From Maylandia zebra (lineage: Eukaryota > Chordata > Actinopteri > Cichliformes > Cichlidae), in contig NC_135170.1 of NCBI RefSeq assembly GCF_041146795.1, positions 4,144,533 to 4,208,532 on the forward strand: a stretch of DNA of 64,000 nt, given 5' to 3'. Position numbers and translations under genes: made by a program. The notes beneath the pieces were generated by a model. That model was not told the origin of the DNA. It was given only the letters and a program-made list of their open reading frames with translations, and made no database searches. Shown here in pieces: positions 9,908 to 20,285 of the stretch; position 1 is the first letter of the stretch; each line of letters begins with the position of its first letter.

Positions 9908-11173
9908 CTATACTAAATCTTCTTCGTCCGGTTCATCTTCTTGTGGCAGTCCAACATATGTGATCACTGTGGCCTGTACCATCTTGCCAATCATTGATCT
10001 GATACAGGGTAGAATGCATGTAGAGAACATGCAAAGCAATAAAAGAAGAACTCCTATCAAGACAAGTCCTTTGATCATGAGGGTCCTCCAGCTGCCGCTC
10101 AGCAGCCAGGTCAGCCAGTCCTCTGTGTTCATGACATAGTCTTGTTGCTGTGCATTGCTCAGTTGTCGTAACTTCTCCAGGGCGGTGGTCATGGTCAAGG
10201 AATGCACGCTATCTGGAATATGGGTGCAGCAAGTGGTGTTGAATAAGACACAGAGGCCCCCTCTCTCAGCGAGAATCATGTCCAGGGCGACTCTGTGTTG
10301 CATGACCACTGTTCTGATCGCGTCGATTTCCTCATTCTGAGCCTTGTTTTATCCATGTTGAGCTGTTCAGGAAAAGTCCAAATCGGTAGTCAAGAGTCTC
10401 GATCCTTAGCATGTTTTTTCCATTCCCGATCCATGGGAAAAGTGAGTGCAGGACTTTCTGTCCAGTGGTCCACAACTTGAACTCCGCTGGCACATCACTG
10501 CCCCAGATTGGATCATGAGGTTGCACGTCATCAGTGCTCCTCTTGCGTCTTGGTTGGTCCTTGTCTTTCCTGCGGCATCCGGAAAGTCTGGGAGCAGTTT
10601 TGGTTCATCCCCAGCTTTCTGTTGCCGTATGCGAAGGTGAAACACATTGGATGTTGTATTCCTGGTTCCCTCCTGACATTGAAAGATTTTCCCTTGTCTT
10701 TTTAACTCAAACTTGAAGGCGAAGATGTCTTCGGGGGAACATGTTCCGCTGGTGGCTTTGTAGAATATACATAGGGCTTCGGAAAGGCTGGGTGATTTTC
10801 CATATAGGGTGGCTTGCATTGCTGTTGTTGGGAGGTGTGAACAGACGTGGCAGCCAGTGTGGTTGTCTTCTGTATGTACTCGGTTGTAGACGTACCGGTA
10901 CCAGGCATTGTTCAGCCAGGGGTGGTTGTGCTCTTTATCCATATCCTTTAGGTGTAAGTTGTTATATGACCATTTCTTCTGCAGGTGGTGCTGTGGGTCC
11001 TCGTCTTTCCAGGTGAGTATCAGTAGGCTCTCTAGGAGCGCAATGCCAGTCATTATGAGGACAAGGTTCTTCATGATGACCAGGCACACCCGGGCTCCAG
11101 GTGAGTAGACCACTGGCGAGAAGACAAAAGGGCGGGATATACCCAAACAGCCCTTTCCTCCACCAGGGAACAC
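9908..11173 (-). pseudogene. env: Retroviral envelope gene (broken)
   Basis: The surface subunit lies in 10406-11173, with several N-x-S/T sites and Cys-rich stretches. The frame changes near 10520 and again near 10320, and the transmembrane subunit follows in 9908-10309. That part has the conserved immunosuppressive-domain region ending in AERGGLC, a CX6CC motif, one strong membrane-spanning segment and a short acidic tail. The frame breaks mean that no single envelope protein can be made from this copy. Only position and breaks are described here. The class is gamma-type by motif. Confidence 0.8.
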
Positions 11174-11344
11174 CTAGGAGTCGGGGGAACCGGCGTCTAT
11201 GCTTGTGTTGTCACTCACTTTTTTGCAGTGGCTTTGGTGGATCCAAGATGGTCTTTCTGCTATTTTGCAGGCAGTCAGTGTGGTGGGCCTGATATTGGCC
11301 TTCCCACCTTGGTGAACTCCAATTTTTCCTCTGGAGCACTTTGA

Positions 11345-13274
11345 TCAGGATCCAATCACCTGGGTGCAACCTGCAAGAAACTGGAGAGATATCGCTCGGC
11401 AGTTTATTGTTAGCACAATCTCTTTATTCTCAAATAATTTAGTCATCCACTCTGCTAGAGTGGTTTCTCTTATAGACTTATTAATAGGCTCACTAGTGAG
11501 AGGAAGCGGAAATTGCCTCCCGTGAACGATTTCAAAGGGTGTGAGCTTTTGCGAACCCTGGGTTAGTCGCATCCACATCTTCACCAGGCCCAAACACTCA
11601 GGCCATTGTCTGATCTTATCAGAGTAGGAATGCCGTAAGTAGGAATAAAATGGTTGCATAAACATTTTGCTACTGAGATTGCATCTGCTCTTTTTACTGG
11701 ATAGATTTCTGGCCATTTTGAGAACACATCCACAATTACTAGAGCGTATTTTGATGCTTGACATTCGTTCAGTTTAATAAAATCCATGTGGATTGTGTGA
11801 AATGGGTGCGGTGGTGTTGGGGAAAAGCCTCTTTTAGGCCTGAGGTTTCCCTGTGCAATATGTTTCTGGCAAATCATGCATGTTCTGATAAACTCTTGTG
11901 CTGAAGCTTCAAAATTTTGAGTATAGAAGTGTTTGGGGAGGATATTCATCATTCCACCCCTTGACAAATGCGTTAAGCTATGTGTCACTAATGCTGCTGT
12001 CTTGTGTAGCAATTTTGGCAGTATTGGTTCGCCATTACAGGTCATTTTGTAGCCGTGCTCCACACTTTAACCACTTCTTTTGCTCTGCGATGGGTGCGGC
12101 TTTCTGTCCATCTTTAAGTACATCAAGTGGTATTAGATGTGAGGTTTCAGACATCAAAGTCTGTACAGGTTGCTGTGCTGCCCTCTTTGCTGCTCGGTCT
12201 GCAAAGTTATTGCCTTCAGTAATTTCTGAATTATCTTTTTTGGTGTGCAACGCATATTGACTGTCAGTGTGAATATTTATATATTTCTATTTCTCGACCT
12301 TTGCGCAGCATGCACGTATGATAGCCGCTAGTTCTGCACTCTGTGCTGAAAAAGAGGAAGTAAGAGCTTTCACTTCTAAAACAGTAGGCTGCAGTGTACT
12401 AAAAATGTCTGGTCGGGGTTTCATTTTTTCAGTTAGCTTCAGCATACAGCTGTGTTCGGCACCATCTACTTCCGCAGGAAGGAGAGTGCTTGTCACCGAC
12501 AGGCAAAGCTAAAACTGTGCTTGTTTGCAGGGCAAGTTTTAAGTCAATAAATGCTTTATCTGCCTCTGGTGTCCATTCTATTTCATCTTTCAGAGCTAAG
12601 TGTTTGCCATAGATCAGGTTTTGCAAAGGTTGGTCCAGCAGTGCATATTCAGGTATCCAACATCTGCAAAAGTTGCAGAGACCTAAATAACTCATCATTT
12701 GTTGTTTGGTGACAGGCTTAGGAGCGTTTTGTACAGCTACTTTTCTGCTGTCTAACAGCTGTCTGCCTTGTCCTGTCAGTTTGTGGCCAAGGTATGTTAC
12801 TTCTTGGCTCCACAAGTGCAATTTATGCTGTGAGACTTTATGGCCTTGCTTCGCTAGATGTTGCAAAACTGTCAGTGTGTTTGCTACGCAATTAGTCTGT
12901 GTGTAGCCTGTAATCAAAATATCATCAACGTATAGCAGGAGTTTACCTGGGGCAGGAAGCGTGCAAAATGACATGGATTTTCTTAGAGCTTCTGCATAAA
13001 GAGTGGGGCTATTCTGGAATCCCTGAGGCAACCTTGTATAGGTATACTTCTGGTTGCCAAAAGTGAATCCAAATAACTTTTGTGAGTCAAAGTGTAGTGG
13101 TATGGAAAAGAAAGCATTTGATAGGTCTGTTACAGAAAAGCACTGTTCTTTTGGTATTACTTGATTTAAAATGGTGTGTGGATTTGCCACCACAGGTGGG
13201 ATTTGTTCTGTTATGTCATTCATTGATCTAAGGTCATGTACTAGTCGATATTTCCCCGTGTTTGCGTTTTTCAC
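11345..13274 (-). pseudogene. pol: Retroviral pol: RT, RNase H and integrase (broken)
   Basis: The reverse transcriptase is in 12429-13274 with LPQGF and the YVDD active site. RNase H follows in two frames, 12287-12496 and 12035-12250. Integrase lies in 11581-12063, with the N-terminal HHCC zinc motif and two of the DDE acidic residues (HMDF and RSDNG contexts). Its C-terminal part is in another frame, 11345-11764. At least four frame changes or stops separate these pieces, so pol is inactive. A further diverged stretch of pol extends to about 13500, upstream of which protease and gag are not recognisable. Confidence 0.85.
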
Positions 13275-13500
13275 TGGGAAAATCGGAGTGTTACAGGTTG
13301 TTTCAGTTGTTTTTACTAAATGCCTGCTTTTTCCATATCTGCAATTACTGGCCTGATCCCTGTTTTTGCTTCTGTGCTTAAGGGATATTGTGGTTTAACT
13401 GGCCTGTAAGTTGTGGTAGTTTTTACTACAACTGGATCTGCTAGATCTGACAACAGAGGGTTTGTGTTCAGAGCCTAGAAGTAATTGTTCTATGTTATAC

Positions 13501-14799
13501 ACGTCCATGTTTCCATTGCTCTTTGCTTCTTCTTCTTTGTGTTTTTTTGTTCATTACGTTTATACTCGAGGCATTCCTAGATACCCCCTAGTTTTTCAAA
13601 GAATTCACACATCTTACATATTTCAACTTTGAAGTTAAAGTTTTCTTATTTTTATCTGTCCTGTGCATTAAAAACCGATTTGCAGGCTGAAGTAAGGCCT
13701 TTCCTTTCACTCCATATTTCTCTGTCATAAAGTCCAGTTTAACATGGAGGTTAGTCCAAAACAAAGCGGCTCATGTTCCACCATCTGCTGAGAGCTCATG
13801 ACATGAGAGTGAGAGACCAAACACCTGCTCCTCTGGATGTATTTTTGGCAGTTTATCTAACATGCTATTTAGCGCGTCGCTATTTGCAGCATGTTGCAAG
13901 GCTTGGTAAAATATTATCCTTTTAGGACAATATATTACTCTGTTGCCCTGGTTACACCGTCCTGGAGCTGTTGTGGAAGACCAAAGGTTGCCAAATATGG
14001 AAACAGAGAGCTGCATTTATACTGTGATGGTTTGCATGTGCTGCTGAAATGTGTTTGTAAACGCACAATTACTGCAGGAAAAATGCACAAAAGTTACTGT
14101 AATGCTGCTGTAGCCTGAAACATCCACTCTAAACAAGAAACTGGCTCACAGTATTGCACCGAATACAGCTCAGATGTTTTTGTAGCGAGTGAGAGGTCCA
14201 TACCTGCTCCTGTATGTCTGCACGGTGGAGACGCCTGAACTCGTGAATCTTCTGAAAGCTCCTGAAAAGCTTCTGAGCAGAATGGCGACCAGTGTCTCTT
14301 TTGAGGTTTTTATCTACCTGCAGGCGCATGTGACTGCAGGGTGCTGGGGAGGAGTACAGAGAAAAGGTGTGTTGTGGATGGGGTACAGATTTCAGGCTTT
14401 CAGGTTCTCACATCCCAAGATTGCAGTGCAACAAGGATAACGTTGCAACCTCAAATTCTTTTCTGCTCGTCATACAATAAAAACACTTCAGCATTGTTTT
14501 AACTTGCTGTTGTCCTGTTTGGCATTTGTGTGAAGTTCTGTCACACTTCACAAATGAACTCAGAATGAGTGTCGCAGTGTTGGGATGACCTTAAACTTTG
14601 GCAAAATCCTTACGGAAACTGAAGAAATTCCTTCAAGCAGTTTGAAAGATGCCTTGTTCATGAGAGCAGGGACAGACAAAACATAATATCTACTCTAGGT
14701 CTGCTCCAGCAGAGACACGTAACAGTCATTAACAATAACAACAGTAATATTGCTACAGCCTTGTTAAACTATCATCTGTCCCAGTGTTATATCTTATAT
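13501..14799. other. Region without recognisable genes
   Basis: No exon, LTR or transposon end could be supported between the truncated retrovirus and the intact LINE. Short open frames at 13771-14016 and 14129-14329 on the - strand have no family resemblance that I recognise and no convincing splice context. Part of this could be decayed gag or 5' flank of the retrovirus. Confidence 0.4.
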
Positions 14800-14802
14800 C
14801 AT

Positions 14803-14815
14803 CCAAGATGGCGCC
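14803..14815 (+). promoter_or_regulatory. YY1-type motif at the LINE 5' end
   Basis: CCAAGATGGCGCC at the start of the LINE matches the core CAAGATGGC of YY1 sites. A YY1 site near the transcription start is known to position initiation in mammalian L1. Here it also overlaps the probable ATG of the ORF. The functional role is inferred. Confidence 0.4.
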
Positions 14816-17738
14816 AAGTATGGCAGCCTCGTCGCGAGCTCCCCCAAGCAACGGCTTTTTTCTGTGTTTAATTTTACTTTTCCTTCATTTTTTCGCGAGT
14901 AGCACATGTCTCCTTGTCTACGACCGCCAAACCTTACTGGACATAAAAGACGGTCTTTCTTATAACTTTCCGGAGTTCAAGTTTTGCAACACGGACGCTC
15001 CGTTTGCAGACCCCCCATTCATCTCACCTGAGACGCCTTTGTTCTCTGGTCCTGGAGGCCGCAAACGCCGACGCAGAGGGAGAAGATCTGGCGTTCTGGT
15101 TCGACTGAGACGGCGCACTAACAGACCACCGTTACCCAGTTTATTACTGGCTAATATGCAGTCTCTGGAGAACAAGCTGTGCGAGCTTCGGGCACGGATC
15201 TCATTCCAGCGAGAGATGCGGGACTGCTGCGTGATCTGCCTCACAGAAACCTGGCTATCGGACAAGGTACCGGACTCCGCAATACAACTGCCGGGGTTCT
15301 CTGTGCACCGCGCGGACAGGTCACAGGATCTTACTGGGAAAAGCAGAGGCGGTGGTGTGTGTTTCATGATCAACAACAGCTGGTGTGATTATGCGAACGT
15401 GCACCCGGTCAAATCCTTCTGCTCACCGGACCTGGAGTACCTGATGATTAAGTGCCGGCCATTCTGGCTACCGAGGGAATTTACAGCAGTGATTATTACG
15501 GCTGTTTACATACCCCCACAAGCCGACACTGACCGAGCACTCAGGGAACTGTACAGCGCGATCAGCAGCGAGGAAACCGCACACCCAGAGGCGGCGTTTA
15601 TCACAGCCGGAGACTTTAATAAGGGAAACCTGAAGAAAGTCTCACCCAAACTCCACCAACACATCCATTTTAACACCCGTGGAGACCGGCTACTCGACCA
15701 CTGCTACACCTCTTTCCGGGATGCGTACAAAGCCCTCCCCCGCGCCCCATTCGGCCAATCAGATCACCGCTCCATCCTGCTCCTGCCCGCCTACAGGCAG
15801 AAGCTGAAACAGGAAGCTCCAACCCGGAGGGCGGTGCACTGTTGGACGGACCAATCGGAGTCTGCTCTGCGGGACTGTTTTGATCACGCGGACTGGGAAA
15901 TGTTTCACGTGGCTGCTAGGGACATTAATGAATACACAGACTCAGTCTGTGGATTTATCAGGAAATGCGTGGAAGATGTTGTCCCATCCAGAACAGTTAA
16001 ATCCTTCCCAAATCAAAAACCCTGGATTAACGGAGATGTTCGCGCGGCACTGGCGGCACGGAACACCGCCTTTGCCTCCGCGAACACATCGGACTACAAA
16101 CACGCACATTACCAACTCCGGAAGACGATCAAAGCAGCCAAACGTGAGTACAGGGACAGGGTGGAGCAACAGTTTGACAACCCTCGGAGTATGTGGCAGG
16201 GACTAAACACGATCACAGACTTTAGAGGGAAAACCAGCACACCGCAGACCACGGCCTCTCTGTGTGAGGATCTAAACGTATTCTACGCTAGATTCGACAC
16301 AGCGAACACCATGAGACCGGACAGTGTGCGCACCGCGGATGACGTCAGTGCGCACACTGTGTCTGAGGAGGATGTGCGGAGGTGCTTCAGGAAGGTGAAC
16401 GCACGCAAAGCTACAGGTCCGGACGGGATTCCCGGCCGCGTCCTCAAGTCATGCGCGGCTCAGCTGGCTGGAGTGTTCACGCACATCTTCAACCTTTCCC
16501 TCTCTCTGTCTGTAGTCCCAGCCTGCTTCAAAATGGCCACCATCGTCCCTGTACCCAAATCCTCCACCATCTCCTCATTGAACGACTGGCGACCTGTAGC
16601 CCTGACCCCCATCATGAGCAAATGCTTCGAGAAGCTGGTCAGGGACTTCATCTGCTCTGCACTACCCGACTCACTGGACCCTCTACAGTTTGCATACCGC
16701 CACAACAGGTCCACTGATGATGCCATAGCCCTGACACTACACACTGCCCTGTCACACCTGGAGAAGAGAGACACGTATGTGAGGATGCTGTTTGTAGATT
16801 ACAGCTCAGCATTCAATACCATCGTTCCCTCGAAGCTGGACAGGAAACTGCAGGATCTAGGACTGAGCAGCTCCCTCTGCAGCTGGATCCTTAGCTTCCT
16901 GTCTGACAGACGCCAGGTGGTCAGACTGGGCAGCATCACCTCATCCCCCATCACACTGAACACTGGTGCTCCACAGGGGTGTGTACTGAGCCCTCTCCTG
17001 TACTCACTCTACACCTACGACTGCACAGCCACTAACAGCTCCAACATCATTGTGAAGTTTGCGGACGACACTACAGTGGTGGGTCTTATCACCAACGGTG
17101 ATGAGACGGCTTACAGGGAGGAGGTCAGCGCCCTGACCCACTGGTGTCAAGACAACCATCTCACCCTCAACGTCGCAAAGACAAAGGAGTTGATAGTGGA
17201 CTTCCGGAGGTGCAGAGAAGTACACACCCCCATCACCATCAACGGTGCTGCTGTGGAGAGAGTGAGCAGCTTCCGGTTCCTTGGCGTACATCTGGCTGAG
17301 GATCTTACGTGGTCAGTACACACAAACAAAACAGTGAAGAAGGCGCAGCAGCGCCTCTTCTTTCTCAGGAGACTGAAAAGATTCGGCATGAGCCCCCGCA
17401 TCCTCAGGACCTTCTATCACTGTGCCATTGAGAGCATCCTCACTGGATGCATCACCACCTGGTATGGCAACAGCACCGCCTACAACTGCAAAGCTCTCCA
17501 GCGAGTAGTGCGGTACTCTGAACGGATAATTGGAGGTGAGCTTCCCTCCCTCCAAGACATCTACAGGAAGCGGTGCCTGAGGAAAGCGGGGAGGATCATC
17601 AAGGACTCCAGTCACCCCAGCCATAAACTGTTCAGACTGCTTCCATCAGGAAGGAGGTTCTGCAGCATCCGGTCCCGTACCAGCAGACTGAGAGACAGCT
17701 TCTTCCACCAGGCCATCAGACTGCTGAACACGTCATAG
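14808..17738 (+). CDS. LINE endonuclease/reverse transcriptase polyprotein (976 aa, intact)
   Basis: The start at 14808 (ATG within AAGATGGCG) is preferred over an upstream in-frame codon. Domains in order are a hydrophobic segment near residues 17-36 (FLCLILLFLHFF), the conserved YDRQTLLDI block, a basic patch RKRRRRGRRS, then the AP-like endonuclease with TETWL at about 145, AGDFN at about 267 and SDHRS at about 317. The reverse transcriptase follows with [18 protein letters not shown] at about 663, PQGCVLSP and the catalytic FADD at about 750, then a C-terminal domain ending KRCLRKAGRIIKD and LPSGRR. There are no stops or frameshifts over 2.9 kb, so the copy is young and may be active. It would copy its own RNA at a nicked target site by target-primed reverse transcription. 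Confidence 0.9.
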   Translation: MAPSMAASSRAPPSNGFFLCLILLFLHFFASSTCLLVYDRQTLLDIKDGLSYNFPEFKFCNTDAPFADPPFISPETPLFSGPGGRKRRRRGRRSGVLVRLRRRTNRPPLPSLLLANMQSLENKLCELRARISFQREMRDCCVICLTETWLSDKVPDSAIQLPGFSVHRADRSQDLTGKSRGGGVCFMINNSWCDYANVHPVKSFCSPDLEYLMIKCRPFWLPREFTAVIITAVYIPPQADTDRALRELYSAISSEETAHPEAAFITAGDFNKGNLKKVSPKLHQHIHFNTRGDRLLDHCYTSFRDAYKALPRAPFGQSDHRSILLLPAYRQKLKQEAPTRRAVHCWTDQSESALRDCFDHADWEMFHVAARDINEYTDSVCGFIRKCVEDVVPSRTVKSFPNQKPWINGDVRAALAARNTAFASANTSDYKHAHYQLRKTIKAAKREYRDRVEQQFDNPRSMWQGLNTITDFRGKTSTPQTTASLCEDLNVFYARFDTANTMRPDSVRTADDVSAHTVSEEDVRRCFRKVNARKATGPDGIPGRVLKSCAAQLAGVFTHIFNLSLSLSVVPACFKMATIVPVPKSSTISSLNDWRPVALTPIMSKCFEKLVRDFICSALPDSLDPLQFAYRHNRSTDDAIALTLHTALSHLEKRDTYVRMLFVDYSSAFNTIVPSKLDRKLQDLGLSSSLCSWILSFLSDRRQVVRLGSITSSPITLNTGAPQGCVLSPLLYSLYTYDCTATNSSNIIVKFADDTTVVGLITNGDETAYREEVSALTHWCQDNHLTLNVAKTKELIVDFRRCREVHTPITINGAAVERVSSFRFLGVHLAEDLTWSVHTNKTVKKAQQRLFFLRRLKRFGMSPRILRTFYHCAIESILTGCITTWYGNSTAYNCKALQRVVRYSERIIGGELPSLQDIYRKRCLRKAGRIIKDSSHPSHKLFRLLPSGRRFCSIRSRTSRLRDSFFHQAIRLLNTS

Positions 17739-18138
17739 ACACCTCAGCTTCACTACTGGAACTTTAACATTATGCACTCCATACTGTACAGTAACGCCAC
17801 TGTTTTGCACATATTCAACTCTGTATATTTTATTTTATATATGTTATTTATTGTTTACTCTATTTAATTTGTAAAATATGTGTACACACACACACACACA
17901 CACACGTAGAAAAATATTTAGTATACACATCCAGGAATGCATATACTATTATATATTGTACATATATTTATTAGTTTCAGATGTAGCCATTCTTGTATTT
18001 TGCTTGTTTACATTATTGTATTTTGCACAACTCTGTTGCTTGTGAAGCTCGCACACAAGAATTTCACTCGCATGTGCTGTACCAATGTACCTGCACATGT
18101 GATGTGACAATAAAAGTGATTTGATTTGATTTGATTTG

Positions 18139-19941
18139 AAATCAGACCTTCAAAAACCTTCCGATAGGCTGATACAACACAAGTATGCCACCGTCTCCAC
18201 CTTATTGGTCAGAAAGTTTTTCTTCCCAGTTGTAGCTGAACAAACAGAACCCATTCACTTACAATGCATTCAAGCTTGACAACACAATAATACACTTTAG
18301 TGAAGTTTCATAAAAGTGCTCATACTTACAGCATGTTACAGTTGTCATGTTACTGATGAGGGTTAAGCTCTATGTTTTTAACATTGTAATCAGATCTGCC
18401 AGGTCGGTGCTTAGACATATACCGGTGTCCACTACACCCAGCCTCCTGACTCTTTCTTTACTGCCAGCTGTCGAGAATCTGATGCCTCAGCAAATACTGA
18501 ATAAATTTCGGTGCCACCGCTGCTGTCCACATTCATGCTCCCGTCAGGGTAAACCATAGTTTCCCAAACTTTCAATGTATTTTAAACTTGAGAATCCAAG
18601 TGAAGCCAAGATGTTTGCTGACTATTAGTCTTGTTTATGAAGTAGACAAACGAATTTTGTGTAGAAAGGATGAGGGCTCAGTGTGCGCGTGAGGAAAGCT
18701 TGCACGAGAGGAAATCTCCACTGGGACATGGAAAACTACCACATACTGACCTAAAGAGCAACGAGTACAGAGGGAGAAACAGCAGGAAGTGCAGCTTAAC
18801 CACAGATTTGTAGCCACTCTTGCAGTTTAAACCAAAGACCAACAGAGAGTTGCACTAGGGCCAAAGTAGCAGGATCATTTTCTGTATTTGACTTTTGGTT
18901 ATATGCACATGTGACCTGTTGGGGGGTGCAGATGTGCAGTATCTGCACCTTATATTTATATTTTATTTTATATTATATTTTTCTCTAACATCCATAAACA
19001 TGCACACTCTGGTAAAACTAATTAAAGTTAAATACTTCTTTGTAAGATGTTTAATAAAGAATGATAAAATGGAAAAGTGCCATGTGTGTAGCTAAAAATA
19101 AGCCCCAGAGCGAACGGCAAGGCTGCAGTCTGGGAACCGGCGGGGCGGTCACCGCTGGGATGTGCTTATCAGAGTGTGGAAAGTTGTGGACTTTAAAGTG
19201 TTGAACTTTGATGGATAACCAGTCGTGTCTCAGATCAAACGTGCAGAATAAAATCTTTGCCATAACTGTTGGCATGAGAGTGATGCTCATTATCCCTTCT
19301 GGCAACATTTTGAATAGCACCATCTGGTCAAGCAAGGCCATGTGACACACTGAGCTCGTGATACTGGTTTTGGGCGGCAGTGATACGGACACTACTGGAC
19401 TGAAACTGGTTTGAGAGTCTGCTAAAACGACAGCATGTAAGGACACAATGACTGTGTTTTAGTAAGTGTTTACCTGTTTTACTAAATGTACTTAAGAACT
19501 GCTGAGACCGTTTATAAACCTGTGTTTAAATTTCAAGAAAAGAATGATGCATTTGCATTTCTGTATTAATAGTTGGAACCAAGGAGGAAATATGAATATG
19601 AATGCAGCTGCATCGTTTTTTGCATTCATGATGTCGTTTTATTCAAATCAGTTTGTGTTAAATGCCCCAGATAACAAATCTGTTGTCGGTTTAATTTCAG
19701 AAAGGATGGCGCCACATCATGTGATCATTACAGCATATGTACAGATCTAAATGCATTTCATGTCCTATTATAGTTTTATTCACTTCAGATTAGCATTAAA
19801 GTTGTAGCCGCGTCTTTGCCCATTATGAGCCATAAAGTTGGACACTGTTGGAGACTGTTCTGCTGGTGATAAATGAAACGAGACGATCGTTTAAAAGGAT
19901 TTTATTTTGAAATCTAACACCCATGTAGAGCTAACATTGAC
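18139..19941. other. Intergenic DNA, no genes recognised
   Basis: Open frames here are short and lack splice or family support. I see no transposon ends. The interval separates the intact LINE from the zinc-finger gene and includes its probable 3' flank. Confidence 0.5.
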
Positions 19942-20029
19942 CGTAATAACATCGTAATAACATCGTAATAACATCGTAATAACATCGTAATAACATCGTA
20001 ATAACATCGTAATAACATCGTAATAACAT
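19942..20029. repeat. 11-bp minisatellite, 8 units
   Basis: Eight consecutive copies of CGTAATAACAT with no mismatch fill 88 bases. It lies about 250 bp beyond the stop codon of the zinc-finger gene, possibly in its 3' UTR or flank. A perfect array suggests recent expansion or ongoing length change. Confidence 0.95.
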
Positions 20030-20285
20030 TTTTACAGTTTGTGTAAACCCAACAGAAACCATGTTGTCCCAAAACGCTGCGTTTGTGTCCCATATGTAAC
20101 ACCGTGTATTATCCAACTTATTTCACATGGTTTAACTTGAACTTTAAAAACTACAATAAAGTTTTGCTGTATTACCAGTAACAAATCTTTTATATACACA
20201 TTAGCTTGTTTAAAAAAACTGACTGAATTACCTCTAAACTGGTTCTAGGCTTTGTCACACTGGTCGCACTGGTGCGTGTCCATGG

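Larger units (their letters stand above)
9377..13500 (-). mobile_element. Endogenous retrovirus, gamma-type, 5'-truncated and broken
   Basis: On the - strand the order is reverse transcriptase, RNase H, integrase, envelope, polypurine tract and 3' LTR. No gag or 5' LTR could be recognised beyond about 13500. The RT wording (LPQGFQNSP, YVDD) and an envelope transmembrane subunit with a CX6CC disulfide motif fit class I (gamma-like) elements, which are known in fish. Several frameshifts and stops break both pol and env. The 3' LTR end (9377) lies only about 140 bp upstream of the dnase1 start codon and in the same orientation, so the LTR could in principle have influenced that promoter. Confidence 0.85.
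14800..18138 (+). mobile_element. Near full-length L2-like LINE with intact ORF, 3.3 kb
   Basis: The element starts near a CCAAGATGGCGCC motif (14803-14815), contains one long uninterrupted ORF, a roughly 400-bp 3' UTR with a CA microsatellite (17886-17904), an AATAAA signal and a (TTTGA)n tail ending at about 18138. One ORF with an apurinic-type endonuclease plus reverse transcriptase, and a short-repeat tail instead of poly(A), fits the CR1/L2 group of non-LTR retrotransposons. Clear target duplications were not found. Confidence 0.85.

Noticed and set aside
10741-11292. Several + strand frames over the retroviral envelope
   Set aside because: They are antisense shadows of the env region on the - strand.
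19942-20029. CRISPR-like repeat array
   Set aside because: The 11-bp units are contiguous with no spacers, and the DNA is vertebrate; it is a minisatellite.
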